From Pseudomonas sp. R76 (GTDB taxonomy: Bacteria; Pseudomonadota; Gammaproteobacteria; Pseudomonadales; Pseudomonadaceae): DNA of 64,000 bases. Positions 52,662 through 62,955 of this stretch are shown here, piece by piece. How positions within the stretch are numbered: the stretch's first letter is position 1; each line of letters begins with the position of its first letter. Under the pieces are notes generated by a model, which saw only the letters and a program-made list of their open reading frames with translations, was not told the origin of the DNA and made no database searches. The stretch lies in contig NZ_CP019428.1 of the NCBI RefSeq assembly GCF_009834565.1, forward strand, positions 3,906,001-3,970,000, read 5' to 3'. Made by a program: the position numbers and the translations under genes.

Positions 52662-53549
52662 TCAAGTCCTCTCGTTGAGAAGCGCGCGCAAGGTGTCATA
52701 GCCCTTTTTCGCATAGATATAGCTGGGCGCCACGGCCGGGTCCTGCTCGGCCTCCACCACCAGCCAGCCTTCGTACTGGGCCGCCAGCAGCACATCGAGC
52801 AGCTCGGCGAAGTCGATATCGCCATCACCGGGCACGGTGAAGGTGCCGTTGACGATGCAATCAGGAAAGCTCCACATCTGGTTGCGCGCCAGTTGCACCA
52901 CCGGTTTGCGCACGTCCTTGAAATGCACGTGGCAGATGCGTTCGATGTGTTTGCGCAGCACCTCGATGGGTTCGCCGCCACCCATGTAGCAGTGGCCCGA
53001 ATCGAACAGCAGGCCGACTTCCGGGCCGGTGCGGCGCATCAGCTGGTCAATGTCTTCAGGGGATTCAACGTAGGCGCCCATATGGTGGTGGTAGGCCAGG
53101 CGCACGCCTTGGGACAGGGTGAAACGCGCCAGCTCAGTGAGTTTGTCGGCGTAGTCCTGCCAGGCCTGCTCGCTGTGAAAACGCGGGCGCTCGATCAAGC
53201 GCACCTTGGCGCCCTGGATCGAATCGGCGACTTCGCCGTAGACCAGCACCTTGGTGCCGTTGAGTTTCAGCAGCTCGACATGGCTGGCGATGGCTTCGAT
53301 TTCTTCCGCCACCGAGCGACGTGCCAGGCGGCTGGAATACCAGCCGGAGACCAGCGCCAGGTCATAGGGGCGCAGCACATCGCCGACGCCTTTGGCGTCC
53401 TTGGGGAATTTGCCGTTGAGTTCAAAACCTTCGTAGCCAATCTCCTTGCCTTCGCTCAAGGCGGTGCTCAGCGGCGTTTCACCGCCCAGGGCCGGCAGGT
53501 CGTCGTTGCTCCAGGAGATCGGGTTGATGCCAATTCGGATTGCGGGCAT
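52662..53549 (-). CDS. iolE: Inosose dehydratase
   Basis: A 295-residue TIM-barrel enzyme dehydrating scyllo-inosose to the diketone used by IolD. Signature stretches are IGINPISWSNDDLPALGG, VRLAYHHHMGAYVES and LLFDSGHCYMGGGEP, with metal-binding Glu/Asp/His residues, and VPGDGDIDFAELL. Length and N-terminus fit the family. Its start follows a ~200-nt gap containing a composite REP. Confidence 0.93.
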   Translation of the reverse strand: MPAIRIGINPISWSNDDLPALGGETPLSTALSEGKEIGYEGFELNGKFPKDAKGVGDVLRPYDLALVSGWYSSRLARRSVAEEIEAIASHVELLKLNGTKVLVYGEVADSIQGAKVRLIERPRFHSEQAWQDYADKLTELARFTLSQGVRLAYHHHMGAYVESPEDIDQLMRRTGPEVGLLFDSGHCYMGGGEPIEVLRKHIERICHVHFKDVRKPVVQLARNQMWSFPDCIVNGTFTVPGDGDIDFAELLDVLLAAQYEGWLVVEAEQDPAVAPSYIYAKKGYDTLRALLNERT

Positions 53550-53580
53550 GGCTGCACCTTTTTGTTATTTTCAAAGTTGC

Positions 53581-53716
53581 ATGGGAGCTGCTTTATGTGG
53601 GAGCGGGCTTTTGTGGGAGCTGGCTTGCCTGCGATGGCATCACCTCGACTCGGCAGTTAGACCGAGTCGCCTGCATCGCGGGCAAGCCCGGCTCCCACAA
53701 AAAGCAGCTCCCACTT
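53581..53716. repeat. Composite REP-type element inside the iol operon
   Basis: Three left arms in series (ATGGGAGCTGC, TGTGGGAGCGGGCTT, TGTGGGAGCTGGCTTGCCTG) and three matching right arms (CGGGCAAGCCCGGCTCCCAC, AAAGCAGCTCCCAC), with an inner hairpin GACTCGGC/ACCGAGTC. Nested insertion of REP units is the likely origin. Confidence 0.85.
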
Positions 53717-53745
53717 TTGATTGCATTTCAAGTTGAAGGCTGTGT

Positions 53746-55683
53746 TTAGGTTCGGGCGCTGCGCCAGGCATTGATGAGCTGTTCGAAGGTGTTTTGCACC
53801 TGTTGGATCAGCGTTTCATCATCAATCTCCCCCGCCATCCACGCGCGGCTGGGTTCCTGGAAGATCGTGCGGCCCACGGCGAACCCACGGCAAGTCGTAC
53901 TCTTGCTGGCTTGCTGGAAGCCATCGGCAAGGCATTCAGCCGAGGCATTCAGGCCCAGCAACACCACGCCACGGCAGTACGGGTCGCGCTCCTGGATCAG
54001 TTCATCGAGTTTTTTCCACTCTTCAGCCGACTGCGCTTCGATCTTCCACCACGCCGGGTAGATGCCCAGGTTGTAAAGGCGCTTGAGGCTGCGATAGAGC
54101 ACATCCGGATAGGTGGACGGGTGATCCTTGGGCGGAATGACTTCCAGCAGCAGTTCGTGACCGCTGACCAGAGAGGCCTCGTACACCGCCTTGAGCTGCG
54201 CTTCCTGCTCCAGGCGCAACATCGGCTCGTCGTCAGGGTGGTATTGCACCAGGCACTTGATGATTTGTTCCTGGGGCCAGGCAATCAGGTTGCTGCCCAC
54301 CGAACGGCCGTGTTCGAACGCCAGCGGCCGAGAGTTCTGCACTTCCACCGGGCGCGCGATCCACCAACCGCGCCCACTGGCGGCGTTGAGCGCGTCCTGG
54401 CCGAAACGCTGGTCGGCCAGCAGGCCCACATCGGCTTCAACGCCCTGCTCGCGCAACTTGGCTTCAACGCGTTCGACGGCCTGGATAAACAGCTGCTTGA
54501 TGGCGCTGATGCGCGTTGGGTCCTGGCCGCCTTTTTGCGCCAGGTCCACCAACTGCCAGCGGTGGTCGAAGGCAAACACGAACAGCTGCTTCCAGGCTTT
54601 GCGCGGCACGCTGACACGGTGCAGGCGTTGCAGGGTCACGTCCTGGTCAGGCCGGGTGATGGGCACCGGGCTGTTGAACAGGTAATCGAGTTCGGCAGGC
54701 GTGGGCATGGCCGGCGCGCAGGCGTGGCGAGACACCACCAGGCCGCCACAGGCATTCGCCAGTTGGCTGCAACGCTCATCGCTGGCATCGTTGAGCCAGC
54801 CGCTGAGGAAGCCCGACATAAACGCATCGCCGGCGCCCAGCACGTTCAGCACTTCAACCCGTACGCCCGGGTAGACGGCGCCGTCTTCGAGCCGCGCCGG
54901 GATCGCGCCGTGGATCACCGTGCAGCCCTGCGGGCCGAGCTTGACCACCAGGGTAGCCGGGGTCAGTTCACGCACAGTGCGCAGCGCGGTGAGCAAATCC
55001 TCACTGCCGCCAGCAATCAGGAACTCTTCTTCGGTGCCGACGATCAGGTCAAAACGCGGCAGGATTTTCTGCACATGCTGGCTGACGTTCTGGTCGGCGA
55101 CAAACCGGGTTTCGCCGTCCGCCTTGCCCGCCAGGCCCCACAGCACCGGGCGGTAGTCGATATCGAGCACGCGCTTGACGTTGTGCTTGGCCGCGTAATC
55201 CAGGGCCTGGATGCTGGCCTTGTAGACGCCGTCGGTGGAGAAATGCGTGCCGGTGATCAGCAAGGCTTTGCTGGAGGCAATAAAGGCTTCGTTGATGTCT
55301 TCGGCGCGCAGGGCCATGTCGGCGCAGTTTTCGCGGTAGAACACCAGCGGGAAGGTTTCACGGTCTTTAAGGCCCAGCAGCACCAGCGCGGTGAGGCGTT
55401 CCGGGTCGACCTTGATGCCGCTGACATCGCAACCTTCACGGGCCAGGGATTCCACCAGGAAGCGGCCCATGTGGTCGTCGCCGACCCGGCTCAACATCGC
55501 CGATTTAAGCCCCAGCCGCGCGGTGCCGAAAGCGATATTGGCGGAGGACCCGCCGAGGTATTTGGCGAAGCTGGACACGTCCTCAAGCCGCGCACCCACT
55601 TGCTGTGCGTAGAGATCGACGCCCAGGCGCCCGAGGCAAATCAGATCCAATTGACGCCCACTGGCAAAACGAGTCTGGCCCAT
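53746..55683 (-). CDS. iolC: Bifunctional 5-dehydro-2-deoxygluconokinase / phosphate aldolase-like protein
   Basis: A 645-residue fusion. Residues ~1-325 are a PfkB-family kinase: LICLGRLGVDLYAQQVG, KYLGGSSANIAFGTARLGL, and the C-terminal PfkB motif VLGAGDAFMSGFLSGWL with catalytic Asp. Residues ~345-645 are the DUF2090 domain, a TIM barrel of the type-I aldolase kind (KQLFVFAFDHRWQLVDLA; VYEASLVSGHELLLEVIPPK; GVVLLGLNA), which would cleave the phosphorylated product to dihydroxyacetone phosphate and malonic semialdehyde. It replaces a separate iolJ. First gene of the catabolic operon; AGGAG precedes the ATG at 55683. Confidence 0.92.
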   Translation of the reverse strand: MGQTRFASGRQLDLICLGRLGVDLYAQQVGARLEDVSSFAKYLGGSSANIAFGTARLGLKSAMLSRVGDDHMGRFLVESLAREGCDVSGIKVDPERLTALVLLGLKDRETFPLVFYRENCADMALRAEDINEAFIASSKALLITGTHFSTDGVYKASIQALDYAAKHNVKRVLDIDYRPVLWGLAGKADGETRFVADQNVSQHVQKILPRFDLIVGTEEEFLIAGGSEDLLTALRTVRELTPATLVVKLGPQGCTVIHGAIPARLEDGAVYPGVRVEVLNVLGAGDAFMSGFLSGWLNDASDERCSQLANACGGLVVSRHACAPAMPTPAELDYLFNSPVPITRPDQDVTLQRLHRVSVPRKAWKQLFVFAFDHRWQLVDLAQKGGQDPTRISAIKQLFIQAVERVEAKLREQGVEADVGLLADQRFGQDALNAASGRGWWIARPVEVQNSRPLAFEHGRSVGSNLIAWPQEQIIKCLVQYHPDDEPMLRLEQEAQLKAVYEASLVSGHELLLEVIPPKDHPSTYPDVLYRSLKRLYNLGIYPAWWKIEAQSAEEWKKLDELIQERDPYCRGVVLLGLNASAECLADGFQQASKSTTCRGFAVGRTIFQEPSRAWMAGEIDDETLIQQVQNTFEQLINAWRSART

Positions 55684-55787
55684 GCTGGCTCCTGTTATTT
55701 TTATCAGCCTGCGTGGTGCCGCCGAGGTGACGGCACACGCTCTTGGTAACAGCAGACTAGAACGTTCAGCAGCACCAATCAATATTT

Positions 55788-55822
55788 ATTCCATAATTAT
55801 TTTTAGTGGAATATTTTTTCCA
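55788..55822. promoter_or_regulatory. Candidate inositol-regulator operators between iolC and the RpiR gene
   Basis: TGGAATATTTTTTCCA (55807-55822) is a 5+6+5 palindrome, and ATTCCA (55788-55793) with TGGAAT (55807-55812) forms a second, wider inverted repeat. The first matches the site at 46780 upstream of the inositol transporter. The 285-nt divergent gap should hold both promoters. Confidence 0.65.
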
Positions 55823-55968
55823 ATAAGCCAGCATAATGGCACGCCAGCCCTCCTGCATCGTTTCAGCAGGCCACGGCTGCCGTGATGCCGGGGTATTTTT
55901 TTGCGCCTACCCTGTAGACTTGCGCCCACCTATCAGCGCGTCAGAAGAACAAGCCAAAAGGATTGCCC

Positions 55969-56877
55969 ATGTCCCGCACCGATCCCGAGACCACCCTGGA
56001 AGCCACGCTCGCCAGCCCTCCGATCAATGCCGAGCGCCTGTTGCAGCTGATCACCGACGAATACGAAAGCCTGCCACGCCAGCTCAAACGCATTGCCAGC
56101 TACATGAGCCAGCAGAGCGACCGGATCATGGTCGACCGCATCAGCGACATCGCCCGTGAATGTGAAGTGCACCCCTCGGCCATCGTGCGGTTCTCCCAGC
56201 GTTTCGGGTTCAGTGGTTTCAGTGAGATGCAGGCGTTGTTTCGCGAGGCCTACACCCACAAGACCACGCCGGTGCAGAACTACCAGCAGCGCATTCGCAG
56301 CATGATCGCCAACAAGTCGCAAAAAGCCAGCGGCGGCGACCTGGCGCGCGAGTGCGTGAATGCCACCCTGTCGGGCATCGAGCGGCTGGGGCTGGAACTG
56401 GATGACGTGGCGTTCGAGAAGGCCGTGGATCTGGTGGTCAACGCCGACAACATCTACGTGGTCGGTGTGCGCCGTTCCTTCGCGGTGGCTGATTACCTGG
56501 TCTACAACCTGCAGCACACCAACAAGCGCATTCACTTGATTTCCGGTTTGGGCGGCAGTTACCGCGAGCAGATGCGCAGTGTGCGTGCCAATGATTTGGT
56601 GATTGCGATCAGCTTTACGCCCTACGGCAAAGAGACGCAGCATTGCCTGCGGATTGCCCAGCATCATCAGGCCAAGACCTTGATCATCACCGACAGCAAC
56701 CTGTCGCCGCTGGCCAAGCGGGCGAACGCGGTGCTGCTGGTGAATGAAGGGTCGTCGTTTGCGTTTCGCTCGTTGAGCGCCACCTTGTGCCTGTGCCAGG
56801 CGTTGTTTATTGCGGTGGCGTATCGGTTGGAGTTGAAGGTGGATGAGATTCATGAGCAGGTTGGGTTTGATGACTGA
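55969..56877 (+). CDS. RpiR family transcriptional regulator, probable inositol regulator
   Basis: A 302-residue regulator. The N-terminal helix-turn-helix (residues ~25-100) includes RIASYMSQQSDRIMVDRISDIARECEVHPSAIVRFSQRFGFSGFSEMQ. The C-terminal SIS domain (~135-290: NADNIYVVGVRRSFAVADYLVYNL, VIAISFTPYGKETQHCLRIA, LIITDSNLSPLAKRANAVLLV) binds sugar phosphates. The ATG at 55969 follows AAAAGGA. Divergence from iolC and shared palindromes suggest it represses or activates the iol operon in response to an inositol intermediate, as RpiR-type iolR regulators do in other proteobacteria. Confidence 0.88.
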   Translation: MSRTDPETTLEATLASPPINAERLLQLITDEYESLPRQLKRIASYMSQQSDRIMVDRISDIARECEVHPSAIVRFSQRFGFSGFSEMQALFREAYTHKTTPVQNYQQRIRSMIANKSQKASGGDLARECVNATLSGIERLGLELDDVAFEKAVDLVVNADNIYVVGVRRSFAVADYLVYNLQHTNKRIHLISGLGGSYREQMRSVRANDLVIAISFTPYGKETQHCLRIAQHHQAKTLIITDSNLSPLAKRANAVLLVNEGSSFAFRSLSATLCLCQALFIAVAYRLELKVDEIHEQVGFDD

Positions 56878-56929
56878 GTTGGTGGTGATGGTTTTACCCA
56901 CATACATAAAGCCAGTTCCTTCAGTTTGG

Positions 56930-59900
56930 TTAGTGTTTTGTTGTGGGGCGGCGGAGCAGGTGGTAGGCGGCGGGGATTACGAAGAGTGACAGCAGCGGCG
57001 CGGTGAGCATGCCGCCGACCATCGGCGCGGCGATGCGGCTCATGACTTCGCTGCCGGTGCCGCCGCCCAGCAAAATCGGCAGCAAGCCGGCGATGATCAC
57101 GGCCACGGTCATGGCTTTGGGGCGTACGCGCAGCACCGCGCCTTCGGTGATGGCGGCCAGCAAGTCACCGTCCTTGCGCTCGGCCCAGGCGTTTTTCAGG
57201 TACAGCAGCATGATCACGCCGAACTCCGCCGATACACCGGCCAATGCAATAAAGCCCACGCCCGTGGCCACCGATAAATTGAAGCCAAGCCAGTACAGCA
57301 GCCACACGCCACCCGTTAGCGCAAAGGGCAACGTGGCGATGATCAACAACGCTTCGTCCACGCGGCGGAACGTCAGGTACAGCAACACAAAGATGATCAG
57401 CAAGGTCGCCGGCACAACCAGCTTCAGGCGTTCATTGGCCCTTTCCAGGAATTCGAACTGCCCCGAATAACTGAGGCTCATGCCCGGCTGCAGCTGCACC
57501 TGCTGGTTGATTGCCTCACGCAGGTCTTTCACCACCGACGCCAAATCACGCTCGCGCACGTCGATATAGACCCAGCCGGAAGGCCGCGCGTTTTCACTTT
57601 TGAGCATCGGCGGGCCGTCGCTGACCTTGAGCCTGGCCACGGTGCCGAGGGTGATCTGGCTGCCTTGCGGCGTGTAGATCGGCAGGTTGTCCAGGGCCGT
57701 TACCGAATCGCGCCACTCCTTCGGGTAACGCAGGCTGATCGGAAAACGCGCCAGGCCTTCCACGGTTTCGCCGATGGTTTCACCGCCAATCGCGCCGGAC
57801 ACAATCGACTGCACATCGGCAATATTCAGCCCGTATTGCGCGGCGGCCGTACGGTCGATATCCACGTCGATATAGCGCCCGCCGGTCAAGCGCTCGGCGA
57901 GTGCCGAGCTCACGCCGGGCACGGTCCTGGCGACCTTTTCCACGGCCTGGGTCACCGCATCGATCTGCATCAGGCTGGTGCCTGCCACCTTCACGCCAAT
58001 CGGGCTTTTCACCCCGGTGGCGAGCATGTCGATGCGGTTGCGGATCGGCGGGATCCAGATATTGGTCAGGCCCGGCACCTGCACCACGCGGTCGAGTTCT
58101 TTCACCAACTTTTCCGGGGTCATGCCGGCGCGCCATTGATCCCTGGGCTTGAACTCAATGGTGGTCTCGAACATCTCCAGCGGCGCCGGGTCAGTGGCGG
58201 TTTCGGCGCGACCGGCCTTGCCGAATACATGGGCCACTTCCGGTACGCTTTTGATCAGGCGGTCGGTGCGTTGCAGCAGTTCACCTGCGGTTTGCGTCGA
58301 CAGCCCCGGCAATGCCGATGGCATGTAGAGCAAGTCGCCCTCATCCAGCGGCGGCAGGAACTCACCGCCCAGTTTCGACAGCGGCCACGCCACGCTGGCG
58401 ACCGTCAACAGCGCCAGCAGCAAGGTCATTCGCGGCCAGCGCAGCACCGTATCGAGGGCCGGTTGATAGAGCTTGATCAGGCCGCGATTGAGCGGGTTGC
58501 GCTGCTCATCGGGAATACGCCCGCGAATCCAATAACCCATCAGCACCGGGATCAACGTCACCGACAACCCGGCCGCGGCGGCCATGGCGTAGGTCTTGGT
58601 GTAGGCCAGCGGGCCGAACAGGCGCCCTTCCTGGGCTTGCAAGGTGAACACCGGGATAAACGACAGCGTGATGATCAGCAAACAGAAAAACAGCGCCGGC
58701 CCGACTTCCACCGCCGCCGACGTCACCACCTGCCAATGCTCCTCGCCCTTCAGCGCGCGGTTGGGATGGGCGTGATGCCAGGCTTCGATTTTCTTGTGGG
58801 CGTTTTCGATCATCACCACCGCCGCATCCACCATCGCGCCAATCGCAATCGCGATGCCGCCCAACGACATGATGTTGGCGTTGATGCCCTGGAAACGCAT
58901 GATGATAAACGCGATCAACACGCCCACCGGCAACGAGATAATCGCCACCAATGACGAGCGCAGGTGCCACAGGAAAATCCCGCACACCAGCGCCACCACC
59001 AGGAACTCTTCGAGCAGTTTGTGGCTGAGGTTGTCCACGGCACGGTCAATCAGTTTGCTGCGATCGTAAGTGGTGACGATCTCGACGCCGGGCGGCAGGC
59101 TGCTTTTCAATTGCTCCAGTTTGGTCTTGACCGCCGCGATGGCCTCACGCGCATTTTTGCCGCTGCGCAGGATCACCACGCCGCCGACCGCTTCGCCGTC
59201 GCCGTCGAGTTCACTGATGCCCCGGCGAAGGTCCGGGCCTAGCTGAATCGTCGCCACATCGCCGAGGGTCACCGGCACATTGTTGCTGTCGAGGCGCAGC
59301 GCAATGGCACGGAAATCGTTGAGCGTTTTCAAGTAACCGGAGGCGCGCACCATGTACTCGGACTCGCCCATGTTCAGCACCGAGCCACCGGTTTCCTGAT
59401 TGGCCTTGCCGATGGCGTCCGCCACTTGCGCCTGGGTGATGCCGTGACTGGCCAGGGCCAGCGGGTCGAGTTGCACCTGGTACTGCTTGACCTGCCCGCC
59501 GATGGTCGCGACTTCCGCCACATTCGGCAGGGTCTTGAGTTCGAACTTGAGGAACCAGTCCTGCAGCGCGCGCAATTGCGCCAGGTCGTGCTGGCCGGTG
59601 CGGTCCACCAATGCGTATTGATAGATCCAGCCGACGCCGGTGGCGTCCGGCCCCAGCGCGGGCTTGGCGGAGGCCGGCAGCCGCGCCTGCAATTGGCTGA
59701 GGTACTCCAGCACCCGCGAGCGCGCCCAGTAGAGGTCGGTGCCTTCGTCGAACAGCACGTACACATAGCTGTCGCCAAAGAACGAGAAGCCGCGCACGGT
59801 CTTGGCACCCGGCACCGACAGCATGGTGGTGGTCATCGGGTAAGTGACCTGGTTTTCGACAATGTGCGGCGCCTGGCCAGGGTACGGGGTGCGAATGATC

Positions 59901-60040
59901 ACCTGCACATCGGAGAGATCCGGCAACGCGTCGACCGGCGTGTTTTGCACCGCCCAAACGCCCCACGCGGTGACAAACAAGGTGGCGAGCAACACCAGAA
60001 AACGGTTGGCCACCGACCAGCGAATCAACAGGGCGATCAT
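56930..60040 (-). CDS. cusA: Copper/silver efflux RND transporter, inner membrane pump
   Basis: A 1036-residue heavy-metal RND protein with 12 predicted membrane helices and two large periplasmic loops. The CusA-type proton-relay block is [16 protein letters not shown]. Met residues in the positions used for Cu(I)/Ag(I) are seen in [18 protein letters not shown] and the upstream loop. Other family stretches are [26 protein letters not shown] and [17 protein letters not shown]. It overlaps cusB by 4 nt and is the last gene of the operon. Confidence 0.92.
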   Translation of the reverse strand: MIALLIRWSVANRFLVLLATLFVTAWGVWAVQNTPVDALPDLSDVQVIIRTPYPGQAPHIVENQVTYPMTTTMLSVPGAKTVRGFSFFGDSYVYVLFDEGTDLYWARSRVLEYLSQLQARLPASAKPALGPDATGVGWIYQYALVDRTGQHDLAQLRALQDWFLKFELKTLPNVAEVATIGGQVKQYQVQLDPLALASHGITQAQVADAIGKANQETGGSVLNMGESEYMVRASGYLKTLNDFRAIALRLDSNNVPVTLGDVATIQLGPDLRRGISELDGDGEAVGGVVILRSGKNAREAIAAVKTKLEQLKSSLPPGVEIVTTYDRSKLIDRAVDNLSHKLLEEFLVVALVCGIFLWHLRSSLVAIISLPVGVLIAFIIMRFQGINANIMSLGGIAIAIGAMVDAAVVMIENAHKKIEAWHHAHPNRALKGEEHWQVVTSAAVEVGPALFFCLLIITLSFIPVFTLQAQEGRLFGPLAYTKTYAMAAAAGLSVTLIPVLMGYWIRGRIPDEQRNPLNRGLIKLYQPALDTVLRWPRMTLLLALLTVASVAWPLSKLGGEFLPPLDEGDLLYMPSALPGLSTQTAGELLQRTDRLIKSVPEVAHVFGKAGRAETATDPAPLEMFETTIEFKPRDQWRAGMTPEKLVKELDRVVQVPGLTNIWIPPIRNRIDMLATGVKSPIGVKVAGTSLMQIDAVTQAVEKVARTVPGVSSALAERLTGGRYIDVDIDRTAAAQYGLNIADVQSIVSGAIGGETIGETVEGLARFPISLRYPKEWRDSVTALDNLPIYTPQGSQITLGTVARLKVSDGPPMLKSENARPSGWVYIDVRERDLASVVKDLREAINQQVQLQPGMSLSYSGQFEFLERANERLKLVVPATLLIIFVLLYLTFRRVDEALLIIATLPFALTGGVWLLYWLGFNLSVATGVGFIALAGVSAEFGVIMLLYLKNAWAERKDGDLLAAITEGAVLRVRPKAMTVAVIIAGLLPILLGGGTGSEVMSRIAAPMVGGMLTAPLLSLFVIPAAYHLLRRPTTKH

Positions 60041-61263
60041 GGCTGGGCTCCGGGCTGCATGCCCATTTCAGAAGTGCCGGACGATGGCGATACTAAACCG
60101 CGTAAACTTGCTTCAGAATCCAGCAAAAATTGACCGGACGCGACCACCTGCTGGCCTTCCTGCAAGCCACTGCGAATTACGGTGTAATCCTGGTTTTCCG
60201 CGCCCGCTTCAACCTCCACCGGCCGATAGTGCCCGCCCGCCTCGGCCAGCATCACCAGCACGCGTTTGCCGGTGCGGATCAACGCTTCGCTCGGCACCTG
60301 CAACACCGCTTGCCCGCTGGTTTGCGCCAGGCGCACCTGGGCGGTCATGCCGGGGCGCAAGTGGCCGTCGGGGTTGGGCAGTTCGACGCGAACCTGCACG
60401 GTGCGGCTGTCCAGGGCGTTAGCGGGCAGAATCGCGCTGACGACGCCGTTAACGGCGTTACCCGGCAACCCGACAAAGTGCGCCGTCACGGCTTGCCCTA
60501 CCGCCAACGTGGCGCCTTGGGCTTGCGGCACCGCCACCTGCAACCAGACCCGATCCAAGCCATTGACTCGCGCCAGGGTCTGCCCCGTCGCGACGGTCAT
60601 GCCTTCGCGCACGTCCAGAGTTTGCAAGGCGCCGCTCAACGGCGTGGTGACAGTCAACACCGATTGCACCCGGTCGCTGCGTTCCATCTGTGCGACAAGC
60701 CCGGCGGGCATACCACTCAGGCGCAGACGCTGGCGCGCGGCGCTCAATAAACCACTGTCACCGCTACGGCGCAGGGCAAGGAATTCTTCCTGGGCCGCCG
60801 CCCACTCGGGCACCAGAATGTCCGCCAACGGCGCGCCGGCCTTGAGTACATCGCCGGGCGCTCGCGCATAGACCCGCTCGACAAACCCGGCAGCCCGCGC
60901 CTGTACAACCGCAACATCGCGGTCATTGAAAGCCAGGATTCCCGACAGCTCCAAAGTGGACGTCATCACACCTCGACTGACCGTCGCCAGGCGCACGCCG
61001 ATGTTTTGGGTTTGGCGTGGGTCGATCTGCACCGTCGGCGTATCCGCCGCAGCGTTATCGGCATAGCGCGGCACCAATTGCATGTCCATGAAAGGCGACT
61101 TGCCGGGCTTGTCGAATTTCTGTTGCGGGTACATCGGGTCGTACCAATACAGCGCCTGTTTGTCGTTTTGGGCAGGCATTGGTGCCGTGGGATGCCATTG
61201 CGCCACGCCGTAGCCCGCGCCCAGGCCGAGCAACAGCAGCGCTGCCGCGATTCGATTATTCAT
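60037..61263 (-). CDS. cusB: Copper/silver efflux RND transporter, periplasmic adaptor
   Basis: A 408-residue membrane-fusion protein. An N-terminal anchor ([18 protein letters not shown]) is followed by the [29 protein letters not shown] segment, the heavy-metal-binding domain signature with Met residues typical of CusB. Barrel-sandwich and alpha-hairpin regions follow ([28 protein letters not shown]). The start at 61263 follows GGGGAA and overlaps cusC by 8 nt. Confidence 0.92.
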   Translation of the reverse strand: MNNRIAAALLLLGLGAGYGVAQWHPTAPMPAQNDKQALYWYDPMYPQQKFDKPGKSPFMDMQLVPRYADNAAADTPTVQIDPRQTQNIGVRLATVSRGVMTSTLELSGILAFNDRDVAVVQARAAGFVERVYARAPGDVLKAGAPLADILVPEWAAAQEEFLALRRSGDSGLLSAARQRLRLSGMPAGLVAQMERSDRVQSVLTVTTPLSGALQTLDVREGMTVATGQTLARVNGLDRVWLQVAVPQAQGATLAVGQAVTAHFVGLPGNAVNGVVSAILPANALDSRTVQVRVELPNPDGHLRPGMTAQVRLAQTSGQAVLQVPSEALIRTGKRVLVMLAEAGGHYRPVEVEAGAENQDYTVIRSGLQEGQQVVASGQFLLDSEASLRGLVSPSSGTSEMGMQPGAQP

Positions 61264-62494
61264 TGTTGGGTTCCCCATAGGCGAAGTACAGCTGGGCGCC
61301 GGTCAAGGCCCGCTGCTCGATGGCATCAATCTGCTTGAAACGCGCGTCGACCAGCTCACGGCGGGCACTGACCACGCTGATCAAGTCGGCTTTGCCCGCG
61401 CGATAACCGGCGAGGCTCAGGGCGACTTTCTCTTCGGCCAGCGGCACCAGGCTGTCCTGGCTGCGCTGCACCGCGCGGTCCAGGCGCTGGTAAACCGCCA
61501 GCGCGTCATCGAGCATCTGCGTGTGCTCGCGGGTGGCGGCTTCGCGCTCGGCGTCCAACTGGTCCAGCGCCGCCTGTTTGGCGGCGATGCCGGGGTTTTG
61601 TCGGCGGCCGGGGAATATCGGCAAATCGAAGCTCAATTGCAGGCTGACCATATCGCCGTATTCGCGGCCACGGTGTTGGTAGTCCACCTCCCAACTCCAA
61701 TCCGAAGTCTTTTGCGCCTTGGCTTCCTGCACGCGCGCTTGCGCTTCGCGGGTGCGCGGCACATAGGCTTGCAGTTCCGGATGCTGGTGCAGGTTGTGGC
61801 TGTAGCCGTGGCTGTCGATGGTCCAGTTCGGCAGTTGCCCGCTGGGGGCTTCATTGGCGGCCGCGCCGATCCAGCGCTTGAGAGCGGCGCGGGCCTGGGC
61901 GCGTTGCTGGGTCAGTTCGTCTTCGCGCTCGGCCAGTTCGGCGGCTTCCTGCTTGGGCACCACGCTGTCGGCGGCCTGCCCGCGCCCACCGGCCAACTGC
62001 GCGCGTACGCTGTCTTGCAGCAGGCGGTTCTGTTGGTAGAAGTCCTGGAACAACGCCTCTTTGCGCTCCACCGCGTACGCGCGAATCCAGGCCTGGGCCG
62101 TGGCCTGGCGCACGTTGAGGCGTTCAATGCGCCCTTCGGCGGCAGCGGTTTGCACCGTGGCATCGGCCAGCTCGATGCGCGCCTTGCGCTTGTCGCGGCT
62201 GGGCACCTGTTGCTGGATACCGATCATTTGGTCGGTCATGTCATCGCCATACAACGTGCCGCGATTCGGCCCGCCGATGGGAAAATTCTGCAGGCCCACC
62301 ACCAGTTTCGGGTCGGGCAGTTCGCCGGCCGGGATGGCCGCTTGGGTTGCCGCGTGCAGTTTGGCGGCCTCCGCGTTCAGCGAAGGCGCGTTGTTCTGCG
62401 CCAGGCGCAGGGCGTCATCCAGGGTCAGCGCATGGGCAAGCGCAGGCCATGTGAGCACGCCCACCACCAGGGCGCGCAGGTAGAGGGAATTCAT
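61256..62494 (-). CDS. cusC: Copper/silver efflux outer membrane factor (TolC family)
   Basis: A 412-residue outer-membrane channel component. Signal peptide MNSLYLRALVVGVLTWPALAHA. Two OEP repeats with long coiled coils: LTLDDALRLAQNNAPSLNAEAAKLHAATQ and VALSLAGYRAGKADLISVVSARRELVDAR. First gene of the cus operon. No CusR-type two-component genes are in the window. Confidence 0.9.
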   Translation of the reverse strand: MNSLYLRALVVGVLTWPALAHALTLDDALRLAQNNAPSLNAEAAKLHAATQAAIPAGELPDPKLVVGLQNFPIGGPNRGTLYGDDMTDQMIGIQQQVPSRDKRKARIELADATVQTAAAEGRIERLNVRQATAQAWIRAYAVERKEALFQDFYQQNRLLQDSVRAQLAGGRGQAADSVVPKQEAAELAEREDELTQQRAQARAALKRWIGAAANEAPSGQLPNWTIDSHGYSHNLHQHPELQAYVPRTREAQARVQEAKAQKTSDWSWEVDYQHRGREYGDMVSLQLSFDLPIFPGRRQNPGIAAKQAALDQLDAEREAATREHTQMLDDALAVYQRLDRAVQRSQDSLVPLAEEKVALSLAGYRAGKADLISVVSARRELVDARFKQIDAIEQRALTGAQLYFAYGEPNNE

Positions 62495-62590
62495 CTTGAA
62501 GATTCCTGATCGGTTCCACTGCGCGCCGCGTTATGCGGCCCACAGCAAGGCCATCCCGTGTGGGGGATGGGTCTTCAGGTGCAACCGGAA

Positions 62591-62929
62591 TCAGGAACGG
62601 GGTGGGCGCCAGACGCCGGACGGCGTGCGGTCGGGGATGAAATCCGCAGAACGGCTGGCAGCCAGCGGATGCGCCAGGGGCAGCGGTGCCTTGAGCACCG
62701 CCAGGGAGAGTTGCAGCAGGCCGCCGGTCTTGCACTCCTGGCCAGGCTTGCAGGCCTTGCCATGGTCGGCGCCGTCCTGGCAGCAGTCCGGGGCCATGTC
62801 GGTCATCATCTGCATGCTCGACATTTTCATCGGGCAAGGCTCGGTGCTCGACGGCACACCCGCCATCCCGGTCAGGGGAAGCGTGAGGCTTAACAGCATG
62901 ACCAGGATCAAACGCAGAAGGCGGCTCAT
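62591..62929 (-). CDS. Exported Met/Cys/His-containing protein associated with the cus operon
   Basis: A 112-residue protein with a signal peptide (RLLRLILVMLLSLTLPLTGMAG) and a soft-metal-ligand-rich centre: CPMKMSSMQMMTDMAPDCCQDGADHGKACKPGQECK. The tail is Pro/Arg-rich. It lies 96 nt upstream of cusC in the same direction. The pattern fits a small periplasmic copper-binding protein that could hand metal to the pump; this is inferred, as the family was not recognised. Confidence 0.75.
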   Translation of the reverse strand: MSRLLRLILVMLLSLTLPLTGMAGVPSSTEPCPMKMSSMQMMTDMAPDCCQDGADHGKACKPGQECKTGGLLQLSLAVLKAPLPLAHPLAASRSADFIPDRTPSGVWRPPRS

Positions 62930-62955
62930 GGGGCGCGAGTCTAGCCAAGCGCGAG

